Below are positions 11,589-21,240 of a stretch of DNA of 64,000 bases, piece by piece. The translations under genes were made by a program, and so were the position numbers. Below the pieces are notes generated by a model. That model ran no database searches and was not told where the DNA came from. It saw only the letters and a program-made list of their open reading frames with translations. Each line of letters opens with the position of its first letter. Positions within the stretch are counted from its first letter, which is position 1. The stretch covers positions 11,113,251-11,177,250 of the forward strand of contig OZ026514.1 of the NCBI GenBank assembly GCA_964019695.1, written 5' to 3'. This DNA comes from Loripinus fragilis (Eukaryota > Mollusca > Bivalvia > Lucinida > Lucinidae).

Positions 11589-12112
11589 CTAACCTCTCAA
11601 CAAATGCACAATGGTGTTAATAAAAAATAAGCGTAATCTACGTAACCCTGCCAAATTGAGGTGCAGTCCATGATCCCTTATCGCAAACAACTCACGTATA
11701 GGCTTGCCAAACTTGAGGAAGGGCCTGTAGGAGTGTAAGAATTTAATTTTACGCTGCTCACACAATTTCATCAGATCCTTATTAACATGTTTAACTTTCT
11801 CACCATTAGACTCATGATCTACAGGCCTGGGAAGAACACTGGAAAACACTATTTTTGTCTTACTGAGCCCCCTTACAATGGTAATAAGATTATTAAAGGA
11901 GCTCAGTATTGCCCCCTTGTCCAAGTGCGGAATATCGTTAGTACCCACATGAAAAATGGTGAATTCTTTATCCAATATCAATCTTTTGTTCTGAATCTGA
12001 GCGGATACACCATTAATGTTAATTCCCTTGAATGGGATAATTTCCGCGCCCCGAATATCTGTCACATATTTTGGGATTGAATCACACACTATGGCGACTC
12101 TGATGGGAATAT
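11589..12112 (-). CDS. SGNH/GDSL-type hydrolase domain exon of the Ngaro element
   Basis: About 170 residues. Block I is IRVAIVCDSIPKYV, with CDS where the family usually has GDS; the Ser is the expected nucleophile. Block III is HVGTNDI (GxND). Block V is RDHGLHLN, supplying Asp and His. This gives a complete SGNH catalytic set. SGNH ORFs are known cargo of some Ngaro and LINE elements, where they are proposed to act as esterases; the substrate is unknown. There is no ATG before block I: the frame is open only back to a TAA, and block I is directly preceded by TTTTTATTTCAG, a strong 3' splice site. The exon therefore probably begins at 12,112 and is joined by splicing to upstream sequence. 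It lies 57 bp after the recombinase stop. Confidence 0.8.
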
Positions 12113-12169
12113 CTGAAATAAAAACAAATTAACGGGAGTGGGAATGATGTAGATCAACTCCCCTTAACC

Positions 12170-13213
12170 CTACTCCAATTTTTCAAGTATTTGCAGAGAC
12201 ATATGTTTGCTAACAGACAGTTTTTGACTGAAGTCAAAGGATAGATAATTCTGATAACACTCGGACAGCCAATCCCCATGCTGCTGAATCAAATTTACTG
12301 GTACACCCGCTTTAAAGGCCCAGCTGCACCCTCCTCTTCTAAAGGAGTGTGAAGAATAAGCCAGTGGGTCTCGACCTGTCTTGTGAATTAAATATTTTAT
12401 CTTCTCTTGTAACTGCTTATACGACAAAGGTGCTTGCCTAGAGGCTCCTGCCTTCCTTGCGTCCACAATGAAGGCAGGACCTGTTTCTATAGCTGGATTG
12501 AGCTTCACCATATTATGATATGCAGTGACTGGACACAAGACAGAGCCTGGAATGGCTGCCAAAGGTATCTTTAAAAGCCTGTTACCAAACTGATTAGTTT
12601 TTGACCATTTTATAAAAACCACCAAAAGATTACTGAAGACCTGAACATCTTGTCTCAATAATTGTTTATGTGGATCAAAATCTGCACCCGAATTTGGTAC
12701 CATGTTTGATTTTCTGGCCATGAGAAAAAACATAAATAAAAACACGCACCAGAATGTAGCCCCCGCTGGTGCTAAAACATCGAGGAACTGATGCATGTCA
12801 AGTAAAATCTGTGGCGTTATCGGTAAGGCTCTATGTGGTAGATGTGGTTTGCACCTAGCTAACCCTTTGAGCATTAATTTAAGAGGGTGAGAATCCTCTG
12901 AAGGAAATTCAACCTCCAATATGTGGTGCAAAGTTTTTATGCCGGAAATATAGTTCCTTATCGAATCCACAGATTTAAATGACCTACCCAAAAACTGCCC
13001 ATAAAGGCAAAGTGTTTCTACTGTAGTTGGAATAACAGTCAAACCATAGAATTTACAGAATAAAAAGTAGGATTTCCACTGAACTTTTAAATTCTTTGCA
13101 GTGCCATCTGAAAATGCAGCCTTCATGGACTGTCGCACTTCCGTTTTCAAGGCAGACAAGGAAATTTCTGTAAAAGAATTTTTTAAAAAACCCCAGATAA
13201 AAACTGAACACAA
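12170..13213 (-). CDS. Ngaro tyrosine recombinase
   Basis: About 347 residues. The C-terminal half carries the tyrosine recombinase signature: an Arg in LMARKSNMVP (box I), HSFRRGG (H-x-x-R, box II), HGDW, and the nucleophile Tyr in CYQNYLSF. The N-terminal part (SALKTEVRQSMKAAFSDGTAK...) is the usual SAM-like core-binding domain. The protein would integrate circular cDNA. The listed start codon is TTG: the frame is open further up to overlap the last codons of pol in another frame and has no early ATG (the first Met is in RQSMKAAF). Expression by frameshift from pol, or by splicing, is therefore likely. Confidence 0.9.
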   Translation of the reverse strand: MCSVFIWGFLKNSFTEISLSALKTEVRQSMKAAFSDGTAKNLKVQWKSYFLFCKFYGLTVIPTTVETLCLYGQFLGRSFKSVDSIRNYISGIKTLHHILEVEFPSEDSHPLKLMLKGLARCKPHLPHRALPITPQILLDMHQFLDVLAPAGATFWCVFLFMFFLMARKSNMVPNSGADFDPHKQLLRQDVQVFSNLLVVFIKWSKTNQFGNRLLKIPLAAIPGSVLCPVTAYHNMVKLNPAIETGPAFIVDARKAGASRQAPLSYKQLQEKIKYLIHKTGRDPLAYSSHSFRRGGCSWAFKAGVPVNLIQQHGDWLSECYQNYLSFDFSQKLSVSKHMSLQILEKLE

Positions 13214-13235
13214 ACTAAGCCAGTTTGTGTCCGGC

Positions 13236-15077
13236 CTACCACGGACCTGTTAAACTGAATAAAGCTTCTGGTACCTGTATTCTATGACAACACTGTCCAG
13301 ACATTTCCTTAGCAAACAGCTCTACTGAATTACTATTCAAGTGCCAGCGGGATAAAATATCAGCAGCCCTGTTATCTTGGCCTTTTGTGTGCTGAGTTTT
13401 TAGACAAAATTCGTTTACAGCAGCCAAGTAACATATCTCTCTGAGACAGGCCTGATGAAATTCATCCCGGGCTGTACCCTTATTTATCAGGTTACATGAA
13501 GACATGTTATCAGAAAATATCAGGACTTTCTTTCCCTTTAAGAATTTCCCAAAAACCTTTAAAGCTACAACAATAGTCAGTAATTCCAATGCATTAATAT
13601 GCAACCGTAGCTTTGTAACACCTGGTGGAAACTGCTCATGAAAATAACTGGTCTGCATTATACCCCCACATCCTGAAATACATGCATCACATGCAAATAC
13701 TTCATCAGGAGAAGACCAGTCTTCCAATAACATCATGGAAATGCCATTAAAAACTGTCAAAAACCGTTTCCACCACATCAGGTCCTTTGTTATATGAGAT
13801 GGAACTGGCTGAGCAGACTGCTTCTCTGGAATTGACCGCAACCAATTCAAAAGTCGGGCAATAAATATGCGACTGGAATGCACACATGAAGCAATAAAGG
13901 AGAGTTTCCCGATGAGGGACTGTAGCTCTTTTAAAGTTGCTGTAGATTTGAGCAACCATATATTGACCAACTCTAGAATTTCTTTGACTCTTTCTGGAGT
14001 GACACTTAAAGTCAAGTCTTGGCTATTAAATAGCACTCCAATGAAAGTCATCTGTGTATTGGGAGGGCAGGCTTTCTCACTTGACTCTTCCAAGCCGCAT
14101 GAACTTAGAATATTTCCCAGCTCTGAATAGGACCTCCAAGCTGATTCTGGCTCGTCTGCGCCAGCCAGATCATCCAAATAATTTAAAATGGCAATATGCA
14201 AAATATGACACATATACTGTATGGCATTTGTGACACGTTGACAAATTTGAGCTGCAGACCTGAGCCCCATTGATAGAAATAAGTCAAAATAATACTGGTT
14301 CTCAAAGGCATATCCCAATAGAGGCACGTCTGTAACATCGACTGGGATCTGCCTATAAGCACGTTTTAAATCTCGTTTAAACAAGAGACAATTTCTTCCT
14401 TTCTTTTTGATCAAATTAACAAAATCATCTACTTTAGGAAATTTCAAATTCACAAAGGAGTCTAAATACCGATCTTTTGGAATATGCTCGTTTACCGCAT
14501 TCCCCTCCGGAAAACTCAAATCAAGAATGACTCTCCTCTCATCTGAATCTCTTTTACTGACAGTATTCAAAGGGGAAATACAAAATTCTTGTTCAAAGGG
14601 AATCTCCCTGAGGGGCCCTAAAATGGCACCATACTGCTTTTCTTTCACTAAGTATTTCCTGACCTCTGTAGGATACTCAGTAACCCCCTTATGATTTTTT
14701 GTTGTTGTTGTGAGCCGATCGAGCTTGCCCACGAAACCGATAGGGAAACCAAACTCTAGCAAGTCTGTTATTTCTCTGTCCTCATAACCATAAAGCATAA
14801 ATTGAAAAAATGGAATATTTAAACGAGTGCTCAACGGGATGCGGACACCCTCAAAATTGTATTTTCCAGAAGCCAAAACTTTCTCGTACAATTCGAGAAA
14901 TTCTTGAATCTGAATGTCTTGTGAGGACTTTGGCGATTCATATGTATCACTGACCAGCGGGCCGTAAATCTGCAGAGTTTGATTTCCCTTTTTGGGAGTC
15001 TGTGTAATAGATTCAGATGAGATGAGTTGAACTGCAGGGAGCTGGGGCTGCTCAAGGTCCCTATTTTCCGGTAACAG
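13236..15077 (-). CDS. Ngaro pol: reverse transcriptase and RNase H, in frame behind gag TGA
   Basis: The open frame starts directly after the gag TGA (15,078-15,080) and is in the same frame as gag. It has 62 open codons before the TTG at 14,891 and no ATG near its start. RT motifs: LFKRDLKRAYRQIPV (motif A region with the catalytic Asp), LSMGLRSAAQICQ, and ILNYLDDLAG (YLDD, motif C). RNase H: VFACDACISGCGG, INALELLTIVVALK (catalytic Glu), LIFSDNMSSC (catalytic Asp) and DILSRWHLNS. It copies the element's RNA and degrades the template. A Gag-Pol product by stop readthrough is the simplest expression route. Confidence 0.9.
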   Translation of the reverse strand: MLPENRDLEQPQLPAVQLISSESITQTPKKGNQTLQIYGPLVSDTYESPKSSQDIQIQEFLELYEKVLASGKYNFEGVRIPLSTRLNIPFFQFMLYGYEDREITDLLEFGFPIGFVGKLDRLTTTTKNHKGVTEYPTEVRKYLVKEKQYGAILGPLREIPFEQEFCISPLNTVSKRDSDERRVILDLSFPEGNAVNEHIPKDRYLDSFVNLKFPKVDDFVNLIKKKGRNCLLFKRDLKRAYRQIPVDVTDVPLLGYAFENQYYFDLFLSMGLRSAAQICQRVTNAIQYMCHILHIAILNYLDDLAGADEPESAWRSYSELGNILSSCGLEESSEKACPPNTQMTFIGVLFNSQDLTLSVTPERVKEILELVNIWLLKSTATLKELQSLIGKLSFIASCVHSSRIFIARLLNWLRSIPEKQSAQPVPSHITKDLMWWKRFLTVFNGISMMLLEDWSSPDEVFACDACISGCGGIMQTSYFHEQFPPGVTKLRLHINALELLTIVVALKVFGKFLKGKKVLIFSDNMSSCNLINKGTARDEFHQACLREICYLAAVNEFCLKTQHTKGQDNRAADILSRWHLNSNSVELFAKEMSGQCCHRIQVPEALFSLTGPW

Positions 15078-16325
15078 TCAAATTCGATTATACGGGCAGG
15101 CTGAGGAGCTCTTGGGATGTTCCAAAAGAGCTTTATCAGCTCTGTGGCATGCACTGCAAATATGACGTACATTTCTCAAATGACCTTTCACAGACTTCTG
15201 GTGAGAAGAAGTTGAAAAAGAACACGTCTGATTATTATAATCAGAACACCACCATACCTGTTCCTCTGGCTTGACATAATCACGCTTTGATTGCATTTTG
15301 GGCTTTAGGGGAAACTTGGTTAACATAGGAGTTTCAATCTCAACTGAACTGTCGGACCAGGTGTTGAGTCCGATTTCAATTCTCCTCACCCAGGCTGCAT
15401 AGAATTTAAGCAAAGCTTTCCATTCGTAAATTGTTGAAAAGTACATAATTTTCTTCAAAAACCTCAACCTGCCCAATTTTTCTGATACTGGGATCTGCTT
15501 GCTCAAAATTATTTCTAACTCTCCTGCTACAAACATTTTTACATCCAAAGACATGAACGACACGGACTCAGAGACAAATTCATATTGTAGGGCTGCATGA
15601 GGCCAAATTTGGGGGAATTTAACAGAGTCTGCAGACTTTTGATGTAACCCTGATTTCAAACTCTTTTTTCTCCTTTTTTGAACCTTTGATGATTTCTTGA
15701 CATCTAAACCACTCGATTCTGAAAGCCCTGACTCACTGGAATCTGAACTTTCAGTCTCCGAGTTTAGCCCCAAATTTCTCATGTCCCGATCTACCTCATC
15801 ATTCAATTGACTTAAGGCACGTAAATCATGCAAAGACATGTCCATTGTAACACCAGTTCCGGACTTATTGCGAACGTTTTCAGGCTCATTTTCAACGATT
15901 TGGGACCCCTCTCGGACAGTTTGTTTGAAAGTCATGGGTTTTCGCGATTTCAGCTCACCTGACTCTTCCGCCTTCTGAAGCTGTTGTTCCGCCAGGAAAA
16001 GCTCTCTACGGAGCTTGGCCACCTTCTCCGACCTCAGCTGCTTCGCCTTTCGAATCGAAGTCTCCTTCAACTGCGATTTTACCTTCTTGATAGACGTCTC
16101 CAACTCGTGAATTTCTTGATCAAGAACTTTCAACGCCGTCGAACTCTGACGACCCGAATCGCACTGAGAGGTGTCAAATGTTCCTCCCACTTCGACAATG
16201 TCCTGTTGGTAAACATGATCCTCCGACGACTCAGAGGCCGCACCGTCGTTCATCTTCTTGTAGTCGACAGGCGGCTTATTTCTCAAGCCTGTCTTGGGAA
16301 TCGCACCTCCATTAGAGCTCGCCAT
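15078..16325 (-). CDS. Ngaro gag-like protein
   Basis: 415 residues, starting MASSNGGAIPKTGLRN 57 bp downstream of repeat A1. Residues about 65-125 are a charged coiled coil (LDQEIHELETSIKKVKSQLK...EEQQLQKAEES-like heptads). A Ser/Glu-rich segment follows (SETESSDSSESGLSESSG), then a basic RRKKSLK stretch. The central part contains a DIRS-type gag block (KIMYFSTIYEWKALLKFYAAW). The C terminus has a Cys/His cluster (WWCSDYNNQTC ... ICSACHRAD ... ACPYN), as in Ngaro/DIRS gags. It should package element RNA. It ends in TGA followed by CTG. Confidence 0.85.
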   Translation of the reverse strand: MASSNGGAIPKTGLRNKPPVDYKKMNDGAASESSEDHVYQQDIVEVGGTFDTSQCDSGRQSSTALKVLDQEIHELETSIKKVKSQLKETSIRKAKQLRSEKVAKLRRELFLAEQQLQKAEESGELKSRKPMTFKQTVREGSQIVENEPENVRNKSGTGVTMDMSLHDLRALSQLNDEVDRDMRNLGLNSETESSDSSESGLSESSGLDVKKSSKVQKRRKKSLKSGLHQKSADSVKFPQIWPHAALQYEFVSESVSFMSLDVKMFVAGELEIILSKQIPVSEKLGRLRFLKKIMYFSTIYEWKALLKFYAAWVRRIEIGLNTWSDSSVEIETPMLTKFPLKPKMQSKRDYVKPEEQVWWCSDYNNQTCSFSTSSHQKSVKGHLRNVRHICSACHRADKALLEHPKSSSACPYNRI

Positions 16326-16382
16326 GCTCGCCCGAATCTCAATATCAGCCAGGATAACACGAAATGACAGGATAACACGAAA

Positions 16383-16682
16383 TGAAATTCTGGTTTCCGA
16401 AGTGTCACAGACGATGTCTCACCAAACTATGAAATAAATTTTGTTTGGCGCTGTAAACCTGCCACATAAGGCGGGAATATTACAGCAGCCAATCAAATTT
16501 GGAGTCTCTATGCAGATCGGCCAATGAATGAAGGGCTTTCTGTCCGTGCTGACGTCACATGGCGCCACTAAAGCACGGAATTTCGTTTAATTCCGTAAGG
16601 AACTGAATAGAACAGAACAACTAAGCACCGAACCGGACTTCCCTCGTTTAATTAACAGTTATGGAACATAACTTCACAATTA
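16383..16682. repeat. Ngaro 5' repeat A1
   Basis: 300-bp copy of 10,433-10,732. Just inside it (16,350-16,383) the phrase aggataacacgaaatga is directly duplicated. Contains the presumed promoter of the element, but no convincing TATA box is visible. Confidence 0.95.
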
Positions 16683-16825
16683 CGCTTGGATTTTAATTGA
16701 ATAAATAGACAGAACATACATTAAAAGTAACCGATTTTTGAATTTTCATATCGATAATCGTTTTTCTTTTGTATATCGACCGATTAACCGATATTTCGAT
16801 TAATCGTGCCAGCCCTAACGCCCTT

Positions 16826-18597
16826 ATTTGTAACTGAAGCCCCAGTCCCCTGTACAAAAGAATAACTTAGTTGTTTTTCCCTGTGAATATACCTTTGTGT
16901 ACCCCAATAGATACACGTGGTATATTTGCATTGCTATGGTGATATGTACTAGCCTACAGGACTATCTATATCCGATGATTCAATGAAAATCTATTCCGCA
17001 AACCTCACTCGTCATCATTTTGACACACACAGCCACGCACACATGCAATTGTAAAAGTCTATAGGGGTCTGAGACTGTGCCGTAATGAAAGCATGCAAAT
17101 ATAAGGCTTAAGCATGACACATTCATGTAAATGTAGCACCTTCTATTTCAATTCATTGACTCGTTTTGCCTACGAGGTAATTTGCCATGATTTTGTCGTC
17201 TGCTGATATTATTTTCAAAATCAGTTTGTTTCTTGTTGTTGCTTTTTTCTAAAATGATCTTTCGGGAATATCAATAGAGTGCCAAGCAGTTTGGATCCCA
17301 ATCATGCCCGACGTTTTGTCGGGCCTGATCTGGGTCCAAATTGTTTGCAAAGGTTATCAGCAGACGACACTAGTAAGTAAAGAGTTTATGAAGACAATTC
17401 AAGTTTAGAAAGTTGAAGAGAAATAGCGAATTAGGGATATACATTAAACTAAAAGAGCATCAAACATTTGCCTGCTAAAGCTATTTCGCTGATTAACTTT
17501 GTCAACAGCCGAAGGCAAGTTCAGGTTAAAATGTTGGGCATTATCTGGATCCATACTGTTTGATAACCTACTTGTATTCCTGAAAGTTATATTTTTAGGA
17601 AACAATGATCTCTTAAGAAAATTCAGCCATTTTTTAAGGTTCAGACAATACTGTTACTTGAATCGTTTTTTAACACAGGTCATTTCAATGCATCGCCTTT
17701 AGATGTACAATGAAGTTTATGAGTCAGTATAAGCAGTGAGGCATAGCTTATTGCACGAAGATCGGGCCAGTTAAGCAATTTTAGCATGAAGTTGCGATTG
17801 TTTTTTATCGGTTTAAACACGTGTTTTGGGTGCTCAAAAGAACCATATCATCGAGAGGGTTGTTTTGAGTACACACAACATATTTTTTTGGTTGAGAAAC
17901 AGGAAAAATAATTCTCTGTTACGCACTCTTATCTGTGGGACTGACGAATTACCTCCACTGACCTTTATAAGCCATGTTTTATTTATATCGCTAGGTTCAC
18001 TTGGGGACTAATTCAAAGAAGAGCAGCAAAAACACACCAAAATTCCATCTAATCCCAGCCTATACAAAAACTCATATTTATGTGGAAAAAATAAATTCAA
18101 TTACGCGGTCTATATCTAAATTCGTTTCTCTAATTAATTTTTCAATTAAAATCACCATTAAAGAATAATTAGCAAATAACGGGGGTCACTTAAGTCCTGG
18201 AAACACATTAGTTTGAGTGATGACTTTATGGGACATAGGCAAACAGTGCATTCCCATTCCAGAAACCCCATTATGTGGTGTCTCAAGGGCTTATTTCTGT
18301 AAAAATGAGTGATAGAATAGCTGAGTAGAGGGCATTCATTATTAATTTGCATATGGTGAAGGCTCTAGATGTGCAGTTGTGCATGAGCCTTCACTGGTTG
18401 CATTTTGATAGATAAGGGAAAATATCGACGTCGAGTCCCAAGTCCACTTGATCAAACTATGGTTTATTGTGAGGCCTAAAGCTGAATGAGCTAGTTTTGA
18501 GTTAGGGGTCTAAATAAAATCGTAATTACATGATCTGAAATATACTTTATCTCATAATATATGTTCATTGTTTAGACATTTAATGATCATTAATTGA
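16826..18597. other. interior of the outer element, no gene recognised
   Basis: AT-rich sequence with short unsupported ORFs. A small imperfect hairpin (gatccca..catgcccgac..gtcgggcctgatctgggtcc) lies at 17,295-17,338; 'cctgatctgggtcca' recurs at 57,148. Nothing else stands out. Confidence 0.4.
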
Positions 18598-18655
18598 TAT
18601 AAGGGGCCAAGTTGGTAAGGGGCCAAGTTGACCAGGGGCCAAGTTGATAAATGTC
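18598..18655. repeat. tandem GGGGCCAAGTTGRYMA units
   Basis: Three 17-18 bp copies of aggggccaagttg. They resemble the reverse complement of the units at 8,570-8,640, supporting the pairing of the two ends of the outer element. Confidence 0.85.
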
Positions 18656-18797
18656 CAGTTACCTGTACCCCTAGCCTGATCCGTACCTCTAGCCTCCCGT
18701 ACAGAGACGTACCCCTAGCATATTTCACAATGTCATGCTACAGGTTAAGGCAGATAATCCTGATGAGAAATTGCAAGTTATCATGATTATAAGTGTT

Positions 18798-18932
18798 AGG
18801 AATGCCTACAAGAGCTCCTTCTTTCCCTCAACAATACGTCTCTGGAACTCCCTACTTGTATCCGCAGTTACAACACCTTTGCTTGATGCCTTCAAGGGCT
18901 GCGTCGGCGCTGTCCCAGCCCTCTTAGCCTGA
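18798..18932 (+). pseudogene. LINE ORF2 C-terminal end
   Basis: RNAYKSSFFPSTIRLWNSL...LDAFKGCVG ends at a TGA. The 'NSFFPxTIxxWNxLP' plus 'F' pattern is the extreme C terminus of CR1/Jockey-like LINE proteins and is related to the end at 2,573-2,760. Only the last ~45 codons remain. It interrupts the right arm of the outer inverted repeat. Confidence 0.65.
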
Positions 18933-19219
18933 CAAGATGTTATTAACCTGTTTTTAAGCTGTATGAAGAACCTTCCTTCACACGTGACATGTGTATATAG
19001 TTTTAACACAGTGCCACTATGCTCAAAATTGGGCCCAGCAGTGAGCACTTTTTTGGAAGATGAAGATAAAATACCAATCAAAAATATGCGTCCAGTAAGT
19101 CGCCATTTGCAATGCGGAATAACTCTGTATACATAGTAAAAGCAAAAAATGTAACACAAATTTGGAACTGGGACAAGGGGCATAGGATCAATGTATTATT
19201 ATTATCAAATTAAAACTTG

Positions 19220-19795
19220 TTTTTTTTTTGGCTGTTTTCACTTTCAGTGATAATTGATAGGCATAACGCACCACAAATACATCTTTAAATTTAAAAGAAC
19301 AAATTACAATGATTGTCTGATCGTTTTAATGTCCAACCTCAAAGACATCAGAAGAGGTTAAAAACATCCTTAATTAGCCTGATCCATACAAACAATATAT
19401 AACTAGAACACATTTGATGGCGCGCCATTGCAAATCCCCACGCTCTCGAAAAAATCTAATGGTAATATTGACCCTTTGACCCCATTCCAAGGTTACCAGT
19501 TTGATCATAGGTTAAAAATGTTCAGTGTATCCTGGTCTACTGCTCATCCCCTTAAATTTGATTTGCCACATGACCATGTTCAGAAAATTAAATATTTGAT
19601 CCCTCCCCAAGGCCCAAGGGGGTGGGGACCCAAAACAATTGTGCCGGTGCATGTGCCATTCATGTAAGTAACTAACACACCAAATCTGGTTGAATTTCGG
19701 AAATTTTTTTTTGACCCCCAACCCCCCATGTTACCCCCAAGTCCCACCCTGTGCATGACCCAGGCATTAGAATGAAAATCCCCTCTGATGTGTTA
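19220..19795. repeat. dispersed repeat (gcgccattgcaaatccccac... family), copy 1
   Basis: Shares 'cccctcccc.aggcccagggggggggacccaaaa', 'tgccattcatgtaagtaact.acacaccaaatctggt', 'catgacccaggc' and 'aatgaaaatcccctctgat' with 24,040-24,460. The copy is split by the 19,796-23,967 element. Confidence 0.7.
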
Positions 19796-20559
19796 CACTG
19801 GGTGGGAGCGAAAGTACATGTGACCCTTTGTGTTGATCTGTATAGTGGACAAGTCCTTGTGTTTCTATGACCTTGATAATGGTGTGTGTATTGTCATCTG
19901 TGTAATAAGGTTTTGGACATAGACAACTTGGTAAGTGGCTGCGTGTTTTATTTATTCTTGTTTTCCGTATTGAAAAGCTTTGGGCACGAAAAGATGTCAT
20001 TGTTGTTTTCTATGGTATAAATTGTTTTTTTGTCCGCAAATCACTATTGCTTGCGAGAATTGCACATCACCTGTGAACAGAAAATCGACCGATTGAGCGC
20101 TTTGATTGAAACAAAATATGGGTCAATTCCTTTTTAAGATAGAGTAATGATGACATTCACTTAATATAAATGTCGTTAGAAATGCGTATGAAAGCACACG
20201 AGGTGCATGAGTGACCATTCCCAAAATTTTCAGACTGCATGGCTTGTCACAGAACTAGTGTATAGTTTGTGTTATGACACATAGATTTGTCTGTATCGTG
20301 TGTCGATTTTAATATGCAGTAGTCTATAAGTTTAATTGAAAAATATTTTTCTTTGCAACAAAAAAAATATGCTTAAGTATGTAAAGCAAAGCTACGTTAA
20401 CAGTTTACCTCAAAGAGAGACGCCTTAAACACTTTTTCAATCAGGGCAGAAACAGATCAGCAGCTCTTGCCAGAGCTGCCTGATCAGGGTTTACTTTGTT
20501 TGATAATAAAAAAGGTTACAATATAGTGCATATGACAAGTAATTTATTAGGTCAATGTA

Positions 20560-21240
20560 AAACATGAAATTTTATTATTGCCACAACTTTGGCATTCTGA
20601 AATAAGCTTGTCCCTATGTCAGTCAGGTCAAAATTTAAGAAAGGGTTTTGAAATTTTACACATGGATTTCTCAACAAATTGTAAGTGACCCATAATTATT
20701 AAGTTAGGATTATCTCCCTTTGAGGATTAATGCCCTTTTTAGGGGCCATTATGAAATTTTGTAATTAAGATATGTCAAAAAACTATTACAACTAGGAGCT
20801 CCAAACTTGGTCAGCTGATAGAAGAAATGAGTAGATTACCTGGTGAAAATTAAAAAAATTCAGTTATTGCCCTTTGCAAATTTTAGCATAGAAAACTTGA
20901 TATCTCAAATACTTTTACAGCTAGGAGCTTTTAACAAACTTAAATAGCTGTTAGAGGATAATGAGTAGATAACCTAGTGAAGGTTTAAAAAAATGTTATT
21001 TTATTTTTTCGGTTATTGCCCTTTTTGCATTTTAGAGTTATTTCCCTTTGCAAAGTTGGACATAAATAAAGATATCTTGTAAATAAGATATCTTGAAACT
21101 TTTAAAGCTAGTAGCCTCATGTATAGACCTGGGGTAATGGTTTAAGAGCTGGCCTATGATAGCACTAAAATGATCTCTTAAGACACACATTGTTTTCTCC
21201 CCAAATTCAAGTTATATAGGAGGGTCACTATAAAATAAAT
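20560..21240. repeat. diverged tandem repeats, ~170-bp unit
   Basis: Repeated phrases 'ggttattgccctttttgc', 'ctattacaactaggagctccaaacttggtcagctg', 'gagtagataacctagtgaag' and 'tatctc' appear about three to four times. Confidence 0.6.

Larger units (their letters stand above)
10036..16682 (-). mobile_element. Ngaro-type (DIRS-like) tyrosine-recombinase retrotransposon
   Basis: Full-length element read on the minus strand: repeat A1 (16,682-16,383), gag, RT-RNase H, tyrosine recombinase, SGNH exon, then B1 (11,026-10,727), A2 (10,732-10,433), a 97-bp spacer and B2 (10,335-10,036). Each repeat is 300 bp and the copies look identical or nearly so. This A1-internal-B1-A2-B2 split direct repeat order is diagnostic of Ngaro-like elements, which integrate with a tyrosine recombinase and make no target duplication. 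The hexamer CAATTA occurs at the left boundary (10,036), at the B1/A2 junction (10,727) and at the right boundary (16,677), consistent with a recombination core. All main frames are open, so the copy is probably recent. Confidence 0.9.
9375..16817. mobile_element. non-autonomous hAT element carrying a Ngaro insertion
   Basis: The ends are TAGGGCTGGC...(left) and ...GCCAGCCCTA (right), a perfect 10-bp inverted repeat followed inward by aatcg/cgatt-rich subterminal sequence on both sides (ctaatcgaagcc...; ...gattaatcgt). The element is flanked by identical 8-bp sequences ACGCCCTT (9,367-9,374 and 16,818-16,825), the duplication length characteristic of hAT. Without the Ngaro insertion the hAT is about 0.8 kb (9,375-10,035 plus 16,683-16,817). 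It has no recognisable transposase, so it depended on a hAT transposase from elsewhere. Confidence 0.85.
7850..19215. mobile_element. outer inverted-repeat structure enclosing nested elements
   Basis: The left arm (about 7,850-8,215) and the reverse complement of the right arm (about 19,215-18,655) share, in order: 'cttgtccca.ttcc.aattc/tgtgtt', 'tatacagagttat.cc.cattgcaaatggcgacttact', 'aatcatgataactt', 'cctgtagc.tgacat', 'aatat.ctaggggtacg' and 'ggctag.ggtacggatc'. Short tandem arrays with related 17-bp units lie just inside both arms (8,570-8,640 and 18,598-18,655). The right arm is interrupted by a LINE 3' end (18,798-18,932). Between the arms lie the hAT and the Ngaro element. No transposase belonging to the outer element is recognised. 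Confidence 0.5.

Noticed and set aside
17295..17338. Hairpin as a transcription terminator
   Set aside because: Bacterial-type terminators do not apply here, and 'cctgatctgggtcca' recurs elsewhere as part of a repeat.
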